From Arthrobacter tumbae (lineage in GTDB: Bacteria; Actinomycetota; Actinomycetes; Actinomycetales; Micrococcaceae), in the NCBI RefSeq assembly GCF_016907495.1, contig NZ_JAFBCC010000001.1, positions 2,294,001 through 2,358,000 on the forward strand: a stretch of DNA of 64,000 nucleotides, in the 5' to 3' direction. A program made the position numbers and the translations under genes. The notes beneath the pieces are model-generated. The model searched no databases and was not told where the DNA came from. It worked only from the letters and a program-made list of their open reading frames with translations. The number at the start of each line of letters is the position of its first letter. Position 1 is the first letter of the stretch. Below, one piece after another: positions 17,347 to 27,978 of the stretch.

Positions 17347-19723
17347 CCGTTGAAGCCCCTTCCACTGTTTCGACATCCATGATCCGATGCACGGAGATCA
17401 CGCGCTCGGTTTCCTTCTCCGGGTCGAAGACCCGCACACGACCGGCGTGAACCGACAGTGGAACAAACACCTGGCGGGTGGAATTCCCCGCGCTGTCTGC
17501 AAAGCCCATCCGGACTTCCCGCTTTGTCCTGATCGCTGTCCGCAGCGTTTCAAGGCCGATCATCGCTTCGCTTTCGGCTCCAGTGCCCGTGCCCGGCCGG
17601 CCACTGCCCCGCAGTACCTTCATTTGCGCTTCGAGGTCTGCCTCCGCGAGTACCCACGGGTTGGTCCGTACCGCCGACGACGACGGCGCGGAGCCGGCAG
17701 CAGCGCGCGGGACGGACCGCGGTGTCGCCCCGCCCTCCAGTGCGGGTGAGTAACCGAGGTCACGCAGAGCAGCGGACAATTCAGCCGGCGTGGCCTGCGC
17801 CGTGACGACCGTAGGAGCGAGCCGGACGAGCCCGAGCGCCGCCGCCGCGGGGTCCGAGAGCAGGGCGGTGAGAGCGGCGTCGTCGTCGCTTCGCACGTAA
17901 CTGAAGGCGGGACCCACACGCAGGGAGCCGTAACGGGACGCAGTGTCCTCCACCAGGTAGCGCAGCGGTTGGGGAACGTTCGTGGCCGAGTGCTTCTCGA
18001 GAAAGGTGAGGATGGCGGTGGCGTCCTGCCCGTCGTCGAGCGCCCGGCGCACGGACTGCGCGGAGAACCTGTACACGGTTGCCGGGCCCTGCCCCTCCGC
18101 GGAAGCCAGCAGCGCCAGCTCGCGGGCCACGCCCGGCTCAAGGTAGCCCGGCGCAACCGCGGTCAGGTCCGCCTGCAGCATGAAGTGCGTGAGCGGCTCG
18201 GGAAGCGCGTTCCGAAGGGCGGCCGCGGCGTCGTCGAACCGGTCCTGGGCGATTGCCGCGCCCAGCCCGGTCAGCGCGCCGGATCCCAGCAGGCCGAGGT
18301 GGCCCAATTCCTCAACCATGCCCGGCACCAGCCGTGAGAACCGGCGGCGCAGCCGCGGCTGGTGCCAGGTGAGGCGTTCGATGAGGGAAGGCGCGTCAAG
18401 GACGCACGCGCGGCCGTCGTCGTGCTCTGCCTCGGTTGAAAGCGCCTCCGCGGCTGACAACATACGACGGCGGACGGCCGGCGCATCAGTGCGCGTCGCC
18501 TCCGAGGACAGGACATTCACCGTACTGCCGGAGGGCAGTTGCCCACCCACCAACGAAGGAGCGCGCTCAGCATCGAGCCACGCGCGCACCAACCGGATCC
18601 ACTGCTCATGACGCTCGGCCAGGTGCCAGGATCCGCCGGCGGCGGGAATCCAGCGTGAGCTGTCCGGATCCAGCACGACCAGGCGGCCCAGTGCGGCCAG
18701 CTCAAGCAGCCAGGCCACCTGTTCGCGGTCTATTCGGAGAGCGTCGGCGAGGCGTCGGATCTCACGGATGCCCACGCCTCCGGTGCGTAGGGTCGCGATC
18801 GGGTCCGTCTGGACGCTCGTGAGGAGTTCGGTGACGAGGCGAAGCGTTTCAGCGATCGCTCCGAAGGCGGCATTGTCCCGAAGGCCGGCGCGGACGGAGG
18901 CGAGGTGCGGGACCGGCGGTGAGACCGGCAGGGAGGGAATGACCATGCCCCCGCGCGTCGCAATTCCCACTTCGCGCGGGAGCTCGACATGGTTGGCGTC
19001 GAGGCGGATGAGAAGCCCGCGCTCCAGCAGCCACTCAAGGGGCGTCGCCGCGCCGGATACAGCCGTTTTGGCTGAGCCCACCGGAGAGGCCGCGAGTTTC
19101 TGCAGCATGTCATCCGTTTTCCCGGGAGCCGATTCCAGCACAGCGTCCCACGATTCTTCGAGGACCTCGGCGAGGGCGGTTGCGGGATCTGATCCGGACG
19201 GAAGCGATGCATTCGGAAGCCCGGCAACCCGCAGGAGCGCCAGCCCGGCCCGCATGCGCTCGGCGTACTCCGGGTACTGCCGGGCCAGCAATGCCAGCGG
19301 ACGTCCAAGGCCTGCAGGGTAGGGACCAAGCGCGTCGTGAAGGGATTCAAGGGGGAAGTAGGAGCGGCGGCCCCTGGGCGCGGGGCCGGTTCGCAGGAGC
19401 GCCACGTCGTGAAGCTGCGTGAGATAGGGCTCAAGCGTCCTGGCGGTCATCGGCGCTATTGACGTCTTGAGGCTTGTGGCTGTTGCACCGGTAGCGGCGT
19501 CGAGGTTGGTGGTGAGCACTACTGCCTCGAGCACCATCAGCTGCGGAGTGTTCAGACCCTCAAGGGCGCGCTGTACGCTGACCCGGGTCGAGGCACGAGC
19601 CGCGAGGGCGGCGAAGTCCGGCACCGGTGGCAGGACGACATCCGGGCGCGCGGACAGCAGCCTTCGGAGTTCGGCGTCGCTGCGGGATGCTAGATCCTCG
19701 GCGAGAGCGCGGATGGCGGACAC
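17339..19723 (-). CDS. Helicase-associated (XPB-partner) protein (794 aa)
   Basis: A long alpha-rich protein beginning MSAIRALAEDLASRSDAELR with a winged-helix-like N-terminal section (VSVQRALEGLNTPQLMVLEA). A middle block contains FLEKHSATNVPQPLRYLVED, the signature of the XPB/Ssl2-like helicase-associated domain, and the C-terminal WYL-like segment has VRMGFADSAGN and ending VISVHRIMDVE. In Actinobacteria this protein is almost always encoded next to XPB, and here the genes overlap by 8 nt. It probably works with the helicase in repair or transcription-coupled processes, but no biochemical role can be read. The GTG start has no visible Shine-Dalgarno; a leaderless transcript is possible. 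Confidence 0.85.
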   Translation of the reverse strand: MSAIRALAEDLASRSDAELRRLLSARPDVVLPPVPDFAALAARASTRVSVQRALEGLNTPQLMVLEAVVLTTNLDAATGATATSLKTSIAPMTARTLEPYLTQLHDVALLRTGPAPRGRRSYFPLESLHDALGPYPAGLGRPLALLARQYPEYAERMRAGLALLRVAGLPNASLPSGSDPATALAEVLEESWDAVLESAPGKTDDMLQKLAASPVGSAKTAVSGAATPLEWLLERGLLIRLDANHVELPREVGIATRGGMVIPSLPVSPPVPHLASVRAGLRDNAAFGAIAETLRLVTELLTSVQTDPIATLRTGGVGIREIRRLADALRIDREQVAWLLELAALGRLVVLDPDSSRWIPAAGGSWHLAERHEQWIRLVRAWLDAERAPSLVGGQLPSGSTVNVLSSEATRTDAPAVRRRMLSAAEALSTEAEHDDGRACVLDAPSLIERLTWHQPRLRRRFSRLVPGMVEELGHLGLLGSGALTGLGAAIAQDRFDDAAAALRNALPEPLTHFMLQADLTAVAPGYLEPGVARELALLASAEGQGPATVYRFSAQSVRRALDDGQDATAILTFLEKHSATNVPQPLRYLVEDTASRYGSLRVGPAFSYVRSDDDAALTALLSDPAAAALGLVRLAPTVVTAQATPAELSAALRDLGYSPALEGGATPRSVPRAAAGSAPSSSAVRTNPWVLAEADLEAQMKVLRGSGRPGTGTGAESEAMIGLETLRTAIRTKREVRMGFADSAGNSTRQVFVPLSVHAGRVRVFDPEKETERVISVHRIMDVETVEGASTDA

Positions 19724-19804
19724 CGTATTAACGTTACTCGCACCGCGTGGCCGTGCGGGTAACGGCCGGGGGCGGGCTGTGGACGCTCCTGTTGAAGGGA
19801 GAAC

Positions 19805-20071
19805 TCAGCCGCGGCCGCGCCTAAGGACGCTGACTACTACGCCGGCAGCCATCAGCAGAAACCCGAGCGGCAGAAAGAAGTAGGCGGCCGTCACGAAGCC
19901 CGGCCATGCCTCTGCGCCGGCCCAAGCGGACACGAGCACAACCACCAGGGACAGCAGTCCGATGACTGCGAAGCCGACCGCCGCAATCAGCAGGGCGAGC
20001 CGGGCATGCCTGGTGCGGGAGCGGCCGGCGTCGTCATTCGCGCCAGGGACAGGGGAGGGGTTCTGCGACAT
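19805..20071 (-). CDS. Small membrane protein with two TM segments (88 aa)
   Basis: After a hydrophilic N-terminus (MSQNPSPVPGANDDAG) come two hydrophobic helices, LALLIAAVGFAVIGLLSLVVVLV and YFFLPLGFLLMAAGVVVSVL, followed by a basic tail RRGRG. The start at 20071 is fixed by AGGAG 7 nt upstream. Membrane proteins of this type accompany cspB in mycobacteria too, but I cannot assign a function. It is divergently oriented from the cold-shock gene at 20253. Confidence 0.75.
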   Translation of the reverse strand: MSQNPSPVPGANDDAGRSRTRHARLALLIAAVGFAVIGLLSLVVVLVSAWAGAEAWPGFVTAAYFFLPLGFLLMAAGVVVSVLRRGRG

Positions 20072-20252
20072 GATGCTCCTAGCGTACAAGGACGCAGATC
20101 GCCCATTTCGCCCGCCGGTGCCGGGTATCCTGTTAAGGCAGACTTTTTCCCTGCGCAGCCCCGGCTGACTGACACCTTCGGCGATCGCATAGGTAACCGT
20201 CGGTGAGGCGCACACGGCTTGCGCGCAAGTAGTTCGAGAACGAGGTAATTAC

Positions 20253-20636
20253 GTGCCTATCGGCAAGGTCAAATGGTTCGACTCCGAGAAGGGTTTCGGC
20301 TTTCTGGCGACGGATGACGGCAAGGAAGTGTTCCTGCATGCCTCTGCGCTCCCGGCCGGGGTGACTGAGGTCAAGGTTGGCGCGCGGCTCGAGTTCGGAG
20401 TCGCGGACGGCCGCAAGGGGCTCCAGGCGCTGTCCGCTCGCATTCTCGACGTGCCGCCATCCGTTGCCAAGGCGACCCGCAAGAACGCCGATGACATGGC
20501 AGTGATCACCGAGGATCTGATCCGGCTGCTGGATGACGTGTCCAATGGTTTGCGGCGCGGACGGTACCCTGACAAGTCACACTCCTCGAAGGTCGCCGCA
20601 GTGTTGCGCGCGGTCGCCGATGACCTGGACGCCTGA
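20253..20636 (+). CDS. Cold-shock-domain protein with C-terminal extension (127 aa)
   Basis: The first 67 residues are a cold-shock domain (GKVKWFDSEKGFGFLATDDG with RNP1 KGFGFL, then KEVFLHASAL). They are followed by a 60-residue helical extension (ATRKNADDMAVITEDLIRLLDDV and KVAAVLRAVADDLD) not found in simple CspA proteins. This matches the actinobacterial CspB type (Rv0871 in M. tuberculosis). RNA or single-stranded DNA binding is expected; the extension may mediate oligomerisation. The GTG start has GAGG upstream. A 12-bp palindrome CTTGCGCGCAAG at 20218-20229 lies 24 nt before the start and may be regulatory. Confidence 0.9.
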   Translation: MPIGKVKWFDSEKGFGFLATDDGKEVFLHASALPAGVTEVKVGARLEFGVADGRKGLQALSARILDVPPSVAKATRKNADDMAVITEDLIRLLDDVSNGLRRGRYPDKSHSSKVAAVLRAVADDLDA

Positions 20637-20641
20637 CCGTT

Positions 20642-21205
20642 ATGACTGAAACGCCGGCGTCGACGGAAACAACTGAGTCGACTGAAACAGCTGAGGCGGA
20701 GCCTGCCGAAACGGCGGTTCCGGAAACGCCTGCAGTCAGGCGGAGGCCGGCGCGCAAGCCGTCCAAGCCGGACGCCGTGCTGGCTGCGGCGGTGGATACC
20801 GCGCGGAACGGCCTGCTGGAGGTCGCCGGGGAACACGAGGTGGGGGAGCACGTCGGCGCTTTCCCCGATGCCGAGCGCCTTGTGACGCATCGCTTCGCCG
20901 CACACGTCCCCGGTTACGACGGCTGGCACTGGTTCGCAACCCTGGCGCGGGTTCCCCGCGGCAAGGACGCGACCATCTGCGAAGTAGGGCTGCTGCCTTC
21001 TGAAAGCGCGCTCTTGGCACCGGACTGGGTGCCGTGGTCCGAACGGGTTCGCCCGGAAGACACGGCGGACGAAGTAGCGGCAGTGCCGGAGGGTGCGGCT
21101 TCGGAGGGCACGGTAGCGCAGGAAAATGCCGGCCCCGCGCCGGAAGCTGACGGTGCTGAAACGAACGCCGAGGCAGCCCCTGGAGGCGAATCCCCAGTTG
21201 CCTGA
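20642..21205 (+). CDS. DUF3027 family protein (187 aa)
   Basis: A low-complexity Thr/Glu-rich start and a basic stretch (RRRPARKPSKPD) lead into the conserved part AVDTARNGLLEVAGEHEVGEH, then HVPGYDGWHWFATLARVPRG and EVGLLPSESALLAPDWVPWSERVRPED, the pattern I associate with actinobacterial DUF3027. The tail is again Ala/Glu-rich and disordered. It follows the cspB-like gene by 5 nt and is surely co-transcribed. Function unknown; the tryptophan-rich core and the coupling to a nucleic-acid-binding protein suggest an RNA-related role, but this is inference. Confidence 0.8.
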   Translation: MTETPASTETTESTETAEAEPAETAVPETPAVRRRPARKPSKPDAVLAAAVDTARNGLLEVAGEHEVGEHVGAFPDAERLVTHRFAAHVPGYDGWHWFATLARVPRGKDATICEVGLLPSESALLAPDWVPWSERVRPEDTADEVAAVPEGAASEGTVAQENAGPAPEADGAETNAEAAPGGESPVA

Positions 21206-21238
21206 GGTGTGGAGAAGCGCAGGAAGGAAGGCTGCCTG

Positions 21239-23841
<2,603 letters not shown>

Positions 23842-23885
23842 TCAACGCTCAAACCGCACCAGTGCCAAGGAGCTGAACCCCGCAA

Positions 23886-24590
23886 ATGACGGACCTCATC
23901 GACACCACCGAGATGTACCTGCGGACAATCCTTGAGCTTGAGGAAGAAAACATTGTTGCGCTGCGGGCCCGGATCGCCGAGCGCCTTCGTCACTCCGGCC
24001 CGACGGTCTCGCAGACTGTCGGCCGGATGGAACGCGATGGGCTCGTGGTGGTGACAGGCGACCGTCACCTTGAACTGACCGAACTCGGACGCCGGAGGGC
24101 CACCGAGGTGATGCGCAAGCATCGGCTGGCCGAGCGGCTGCTCTCCGATGTCATCGGGTTGGACTGGGCCTACGTCCACGATGAGGCGTGCAGGTGGGAA
24201 CACGTGATGAGCGAGCGGGTGGAGCGGCGTCTATACGAGTTGCTGGGCCAGCCGACTGAATCGCCATACGGAAATCCCATACCTGGTCTCGAGGCGCTGG
24301 GCGGGACGCCGTCGGAAGCCTTCACCCTGGGCGTGAGCACTCTCACCGACACGATGGCAACCTATACTGCGGGCTCGGTCGTGACCCTCGTCCGGCTGGC
24401 CGAACCCATTCAGGTGGATCCCGAGCTGCTGACCCAACTGGACGAGGGCGGGCTGCGTCCTGGAGCGCAGATGACCCTGCAGGCGGTGGGGGACTACGTA
24501 TCCGTTCGGGTACCCGGAGTGGAGGGTGCACTGGAACTGCCGCCTGAAGTTGCTTCCCACGTTTTCGTGGCGGTTCAACCGCAGTTCTGA
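23886..24590 (+). CDS. DtxR/IdeR-family metal-dependent regulator (234 aa)
   Basis: The N-terminal winged helix begins DTTEMYLRTILELEEENIV and contains the recognition helix SGPTVSQTVGRMERDGLV. A dimerisation and metal-binding domain follows (HRLAERLLSDVIGLDWAYVHDEACRWEHVMS with the His/Glu/Cys ligands) and an SH3-like C-terminal part. Such proteins bind Fe(II) or Mn(II) and repress uptake genes. Cys102 occupies the position of the regulatory cysteine of DtxR. AAGGAG lies 13 nt before the ATG, rather far. A GGTTAACC dyad at 23771-23778 lies in the upstream gap but is too short to call a DtxR box. Confidence 0.9.
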   Translation: MTDLIDTTEMYLRTILELEEENIVALRARIAERLRHSGPTVSQTVGRMERDGLVVVTGDRHLELTELGRRRATEVMRKHRLAERLLSDVIGLDWAYVHDEACRWEHVMSERVERRLYELLGQPTESPYGNPIPGLEALGGTPSEAFTLGVSTLTDTMATYTAGSVVTLVRLAEPIQVDPELLTQLDEGGLRPGAQMTLQAVGDYVSVRVPGVEGALELPPEVASHVFVAVQPQF

Positions 24591-24671
24591 GGAGCCGGAT
24601 CGGAAGGCTGTGGATTCCCGAAGGATATCCACAGCATGGTTACGAAATGATTACTTTTAACCGCTCCCGGC

Positions 24672-24677
24672 TATAGT
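24672..24677 (+). promoter_or_regulatory. Possible -10 element before riboswitch 1
   Basis: TATAGT, about 15-25 nt before the start of the conserved riboswitch sequence, is a good -10 hexamer. The -35 region (around 24648-24654) is weak. Its position is consistent with transcription starting at the riboswitch. Confidence 0.4.
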
Positions 24678-24693
24678 TGATTCCTGGCGCTGA

Positions 24694-24886
24694 TACACCA
24701 GCGTTACCTGGTTCGCATGCCTAACCCTGTCAGCGAACGCAGTGTTACACAGATGGACAGGGGCGGAGGACCCACAACCGGTCATGGCTCGCCATGGCCT
24801 TGGGGTGAAGTTCGGATGCTGCCACAGCGCACGTATTCGAACCGAGTTTTCTCATACTCGAATCCGACAGCTAACTTCGCAGGCAA
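24694..24886 (+). promoter_or_regulatory. ydaO-type (c-di-AMP) riboswitch 1
   Basis: The 314-nt gap before the M23 peptidase contains the conserved blocks of the ydaO/yuaA class in order: GGGGCGGAGGACCCAC (24759-24774), GGGGTGAAG (24802-24810), and the closing segment CGAATCCGACAGCTAACTTCGCAGGC split over 24859-24884. In Actinobacteria this RNA binds cyclic di-AMP and switches off cell-wall hydrolase genes when the nucleotide is abundant. The boundaries given are approximate. The TTG start of the gene lies about 20 nt after the last block. Confidence 0.88.
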
Positions 24887-24904
24887 AAATGAGAGAGGGT
24901 CTCC

Positions 24905-25777
24905 TTGTCGAATACTGCTTCGGGGCGCCGCCGTGCGAGCACCCCGGTCGCTGAAGCGCGGCCACGCGACGCCCACAGGCGGGAACGGGCTGAGCGCATT
25001 GCAAGCCAGGCTGCGGCCGGCACCGGGACGGTAGCTCCCATAGCTTCCATCCGTCCCCGTGATGCCCAGCGCACCGAACGACGACGCCGCGCAGTCATCA
25101 CGCGCCGCGACGTATCCTTCACCGGACTCAGCCAGAAAGTTGCCATCGCGGCCGCCGCCTCCGGCATGATCCTCACCGTTGCGCTGCCAACCACCGCCGC
25201 AGTTGTGCCCGCTGAAGCCCAGACGGCGGCTGCTGCGGTCGAGCAGGAAGAACTTCCGCCGGTGCAGGCTGCCGCAGGTGCGGACGTCTCATTTGATCGC
25301 GCTGCGCTGCACGGTACCTTCGACCCCGATGCAAAGCTCGCCGAGATCGTTTCTGCATCGGGTGGGGACATCGTCACCTCGGAGTCCAGGGGTTCCCTCT
25401 CGGCGCCGCTGGACCGCGTCGTGATGAGCTCGGCTTTCGGGGCCAGGATCAGCCCGATTACCGGCGCGGGTGAGCTCCACACCGGACAGGACATGAGCGA
25501 AGCCTGCGGGACCGGCGTCCTGGCAGCCGCGGCCGGCACCGTCACCTTTGCCGGATGGCATGCCTATGGAGGCGGCAACCGAGTGGTGGTCAAGCATGCC
25601 AACGGCCTGGAAACCACCTACAACCATTTGTCGGCAATGGACGTGGCAGTCGGCCAGGTTGTTGAGCGTGGCGAAGCTATAGCCCGCGTGGGTTCCACGG
25701 GTGCCTCAACGGGGTGCCATCTGCATTTCGAGGTCCTTGTCGACGGTAAAAACGTCGATCCACTGGGCTGGCTCTGA
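24905..25777 (+). CDS. Secreted M23 (LytM) peptidoglycan endopeptidase (290 aa)
   Basis: A basic N-terminal tail of about 75 residues precedes a secretion helix (VAIAAAASGMILTVALP), a linker with GADVSFDRAALHG, and a C-terminal M23 domain. The zinc ligands are His192 and Asp196 in HTGQD and His274 in HLHFE, with catalytic His241 in NHLSAMD. All residues needed for activity are present. It should cut peptidoglycan cross-bridges outside the cell. The TTG start is preceded by GAGAGGG. Expression should be governed by the c-di-AMP riboswitch in front. Its N-terminal module is shared with the two NlpC/P60 proteins downstream. Confidence 0.88.
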   Translation: MSNTASGRRRASTPVAEARPRDAHRRERAERIASQAAAGTGTVAPIASIRPRDAQRTERRRRAVITRRDVSFTGLSQKVAIAAAASGMILTVALPTTAAVVPAEAQTAAAAVEQEELPPVQAAAGADVSFDRAALHGTFDPDAKLAEIVSASGGDIVTSESRGSLSAPLDRVVMSSAFGARISPITGAGELHTGQDMSEACGTGVLAAAAGTVTFAGWHAYGGGNRVVVKHANGLETTYNHLSAMDVAVGQVVERGEAIARVGSTGASTGCHLHFEVLVDGKNVDPLGWL

Positions 25778-25828
25778 CCGGTCTCAGCCGGCGTCGTAAC
25801 CATGAACACACCGTTCCGTGACCGTAAT

Positions 25829-25857
25829 GTGACTTAGCCCAAAATCTGTTGTACCGT
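25829..25857 (+). promoter_or_regulatory. Possible promoter of riboswitch 2
   Basis: GTGACT (25829-25834) and TACCGT (25852-25857) are separated by 17 nt and resemble -35 and -10 elements. Transcription would start at about 25864, immediately before the riboswitch region. Confidence 0.4.
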
Positions 25858-25861
25858 ACAA

Positions 25862-26070
25862 CTCGTGCCGAATCGCAGGGGGTTCGGCACACTCGTGCAG
25901 ATCGCCTAGCTCTGCCACTGTACGAGTTCCGTTCGCAACAATCGCATGGCAGGGGCGGGGGAACCAATTGTGGGCTTCTCATTGAAGTCCTTGGGGTTAA
26001 GTCGCTGGATCTGAGACGATCCGCGGCCGGGTGACTCCCATCCGAATCCGACAGCTCACCTCGCAGGCGT
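25862..26070 (+). promoter_or_regulatory. ydaO-type (c-di-AMP) riboswitch 2
   Basis: The 311-nt gap before the first NlpC/P60 gene contains the same blocks as riboswitch 1: GGGGCGGGGGAACCA (25952-25966), TTGGGGTTAAG (25991-26001) and the closing segment CGAATCCGACAGCTCACC with TCGCAGGC (26043-26068). It is preceded by an additional perfect 8-bp hairpin, GTGCCGAA/TTCGGCAC, at 25865-25890. Control by c-di-AMP of the downstream hydrolases is expected. Boundaries are approximate. Confidence 0.88.
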
Positions 26071-26088
26071 AGGGAGAGGCAATTTAAC

Positions 26089-26901
26089 GTGTCAAACAGC
26101 TCTGCGCTGGGGCGCCACCGTGCGGTTCCGGCTCATACAAACTCGCTCGCAGCCATTTCCAAGGCTGTATCTTCGAACGCAGGTTCCGTAGGACGCCAGG
26201 CAGCAGTCATCGTCGCTGCTTCCGGCCTCGTCCTCACCGCAGGTCTTCCGGCTCACGGCGCTTCCGACGCCCAGCGCTCGGCACAGGCGGTCAAGACCCT
26301 CAGCGCAGTTGCCGCCCAGCCCGTCACCGTCAGCGCTGCTGCTGACGCGACCGTCACCTTCGAGCGTGCAGCCGTTGAAACCGTTGCGGCTCCGGTAGTC
26401 GAAGCAGTTGAGCCCGCTCCCGCTCCCGCCGTTGCAGTGCAGGCTGAAGCAGTAGTCCAGGCTGAAGCAGTTGTGGCCGCCCCGGCCCCTGCCGCTGAGC
26501 CCGCCGCCGAGGTCGCAGCGGCACCCCAGGCCGAAGTTGAGGTAAAGGCCGCAACAGCTGAGGCTCCGGCTCCTGCCGAGGCGCCCACCTCCAGCGGGAT
26601 CGGCGCAGCTCTGGTCGGCTCGGCCTACTCGCAGATCGGCGTTGCCCAGGACTGCACCGCCATGGTTGAGAAGGCACTGCGCTCGATCGGCAAGTCCGTC
26701 GGCGACATCGCTCCGGGCGACTTCTTCGCTTTCGGATCCGTCGTTTCCACTCCTGCACCCGGTGACCTCGTTGTCTCCGCAGGCCACGTTGCTATCTACG
26801 TCGGCAACGGCCAGGTCATCAGCGGTGGCCTGAACGGTATGAATACCGGCCTTCACAGCCTGTCCGATCTCGCTGGTTCCAGCTTCGTCCGCGTTAGCTA
26901 A
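26089..26901 (+). CDS. Secreted NlpC/P60 peptidoglycan hydrolase 1 (270 aa)
   Basis: The N-terminus carries SVGRQAAVIVAASGLVLTAG as secretion helix (about 33-52), then ADATVTFERAAVETVAAP. A long Ala/Pro/Glu/Val-rich linker (about 100-168) includes tandem copies of QAEAVV, and the C-terminal domain is NlpC/P60-like with Cys189 (AQDCTAMVEKAL) and His233 (AGHVAIYVGNGQVI). It is expected to cleave peptide stems in the wall. The domain is short, about 100 residues. The GTG start is 19 nt after riboswitch 2. The next gene begins 28 nt downstream and encodes a paralogue. Confidence 0.88.
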   Translation: MSNSSALGRHRAVPAHTNSLAAISKAVSSNAGSVGRQAAVIVAASGLVLTAGLPAHGASDAQRSAQAVKTLSAVAAQPVTVSAAADATVTFERAAVETVAAPVVEAVEPAPAPAVAVQAEAVVQAEAVVAAPAPAAEPAAEVAAAPQAEVEVKAATAEAPAPAEAPTSSGIGAALVGSAYSQIGVAQDCTAMVEKALRSIGKSVGDIAPGDFFAFGSVVSTPAPGDLVVSAGHVAIYVGNGQVISGGLNGMNTGLHSLSDLAGSSFVRVS

Positions 26902-26928
26902 GACCAGATACCTGGAGCACACACACAT

Positions 26929-27795
26929 ATGACCTCTCACACCCGTGCCATCGCGCGCCACCGCGCCGAAGTGCAGCGTTCAGCCCACCTCTCCTCCATT
27001 GCACGCGCAGTCAGTGACAACGCGGGCGGCGTAGGACGCCAGGCAGCCGTCATCGCGGCGGCTTCCGGCCTCGTTCTGACCAGCGGGGTCGCCGCCAACG
27101 CGGTGGAACTGCCCTCGGAGCGCAACACCGTCACCACCGCGCTTGAGGTCCAGGCCGCCAAGGCTCCGATCCAGGCCCCTGCCGACGCCGAGGTCTCCTT
27201 CAACAAGACTGCAGTCAAGGCAGTTGCTGCGCCCACTGTGGCTGCCCCTGTTGTGAAGCCACAGGCCGAGACTGTCGAAGCCGCTCCGGTCGTCCAGATG
27301 GTTCCGGTTGCAGAGACGGTTCCGGTCGCCGAAGCAGAGCCCGCTGTTGTTGCAGAAACCGCCGTAGCCGTGCAGGCCGCCGTAGCCGTGCAGGCAACGG
27401 CTCCTGCTGCTGCGCAGCCCGCAGTCGCCGAGACACCCGCTCCCGCAGCACCCCAGGTGTCTTCGGGTGTAGCGGCTACCATTGCAGCCGCGGCACAGGG
27501 CCAGCTGGGAGTAATCCAGGACTGCACCCGCCTCGCCAGCAATGCCCTTGCCGCTGCAGGCATCAACTTCCACGGATGGCCGGCCGGCTACCTCTCCCTC
27601 GGCCGCACGGTCAGCGCCGGAGAAGCTATTCCCGGTGACCTCATCTACTACGCTGACGGCGGCATGGGCGCAGCCCACATCGCTGTGTACATCGGCGGAG
27701 GACAGGCCGTGCACGGCGGCTTCAACGGGAATCAGACCGTCGTAGCACCGGCCGAACTCGGTTCCGGTGGAGTCTACATCCGCGTCGGCGGCTGA
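26929..27795 (+). CDS. Secreted NlpC/P60 peptidoglycan hydrolase 2 (288 aa)
   Basis: Paralogue of the preceding gene. It shares GVGRQAAVIAAASGLVLTSG (34-53), ADAEVSFNKTAVKAVAAP, a low-complexity Ala/Val/Pro/Glu linker and a C-terminal NlpC/P60 domain with Cys199 (IQDCTRLASNAL) and His250 (GAAHIAVYIGGGQAVHGG). The linker contains an exact tandem duplication of AVAVQA, encoded by an 18-nt direct repeat at 27361-27396. It has its own binding site (GGAG 11 nt before the ATG) but no separate promoter is apparent, so it is probably under riboswitch 2 as the second gene of an operon. A strong terminator follows. Confidence 0.88.
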   Translation: MTSHTRAIARHRAEVQRSAHLSSIARAVSDNAGGVGRQAAVIAAASGLVLTSGVAANAVELPSERNTVTTALEVQAAKAPIQAPADAEVSFNKTAVKAVAAPTVAAPVVKPQAETVEAAPVVQMVPVAETVPVAEAEPAVVAETAVAVQAAVAVQATAPAAAQPAVAETPAPAAPQVSSGVAATIAAAAQGQLGVIQDCTRLASNALAAAGINFHGWPAGYLSLGRTVSAGEAIPGDLIYYADGGMGAAHIAVYIGGGQAVHGGFNGNQTVVAPAELGSGGVYIRVGG

Positions 27796-27807
27796 TTTCG
27801 CCATAAT

Positions 27808-27852
27808 GCACGACAAAGCCCTCTGCCTGTTCGGCGGAGGGCTTTGTCGTGC
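27808..27852 (+). terminator. Terminator after the hydrolase operon
   Basis: GCACGACAAAGCCCTC (27808-27823) pairs perfectly with GAGGGCTTTGTCGTGC (27837-27852) over 16 bp around a 13-nt loop. No T-run follows. Confidence 0.85.
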
Positions 27853-27978
27853 GCGGCGATTGACGAATCCTCCCGGCAACGGCTTACTCTTGCACTGACA
27901 ATCCGAGTACCTTCGCTGTAGCTGCAGGAACCTGAGGGATCAGACCCCTGCGGCTATGGACGGCAAAGAGGAATGTGC

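Noticed and set aside
20218..20229. CTTGCGCGCAAG palindrome upstream of the cspB-like gene as a defined operator
   Set aside because: A GC-rich 12-mer palindrome alone is weak evidence and matches no regulator I know; mentioned only in the gene entry.
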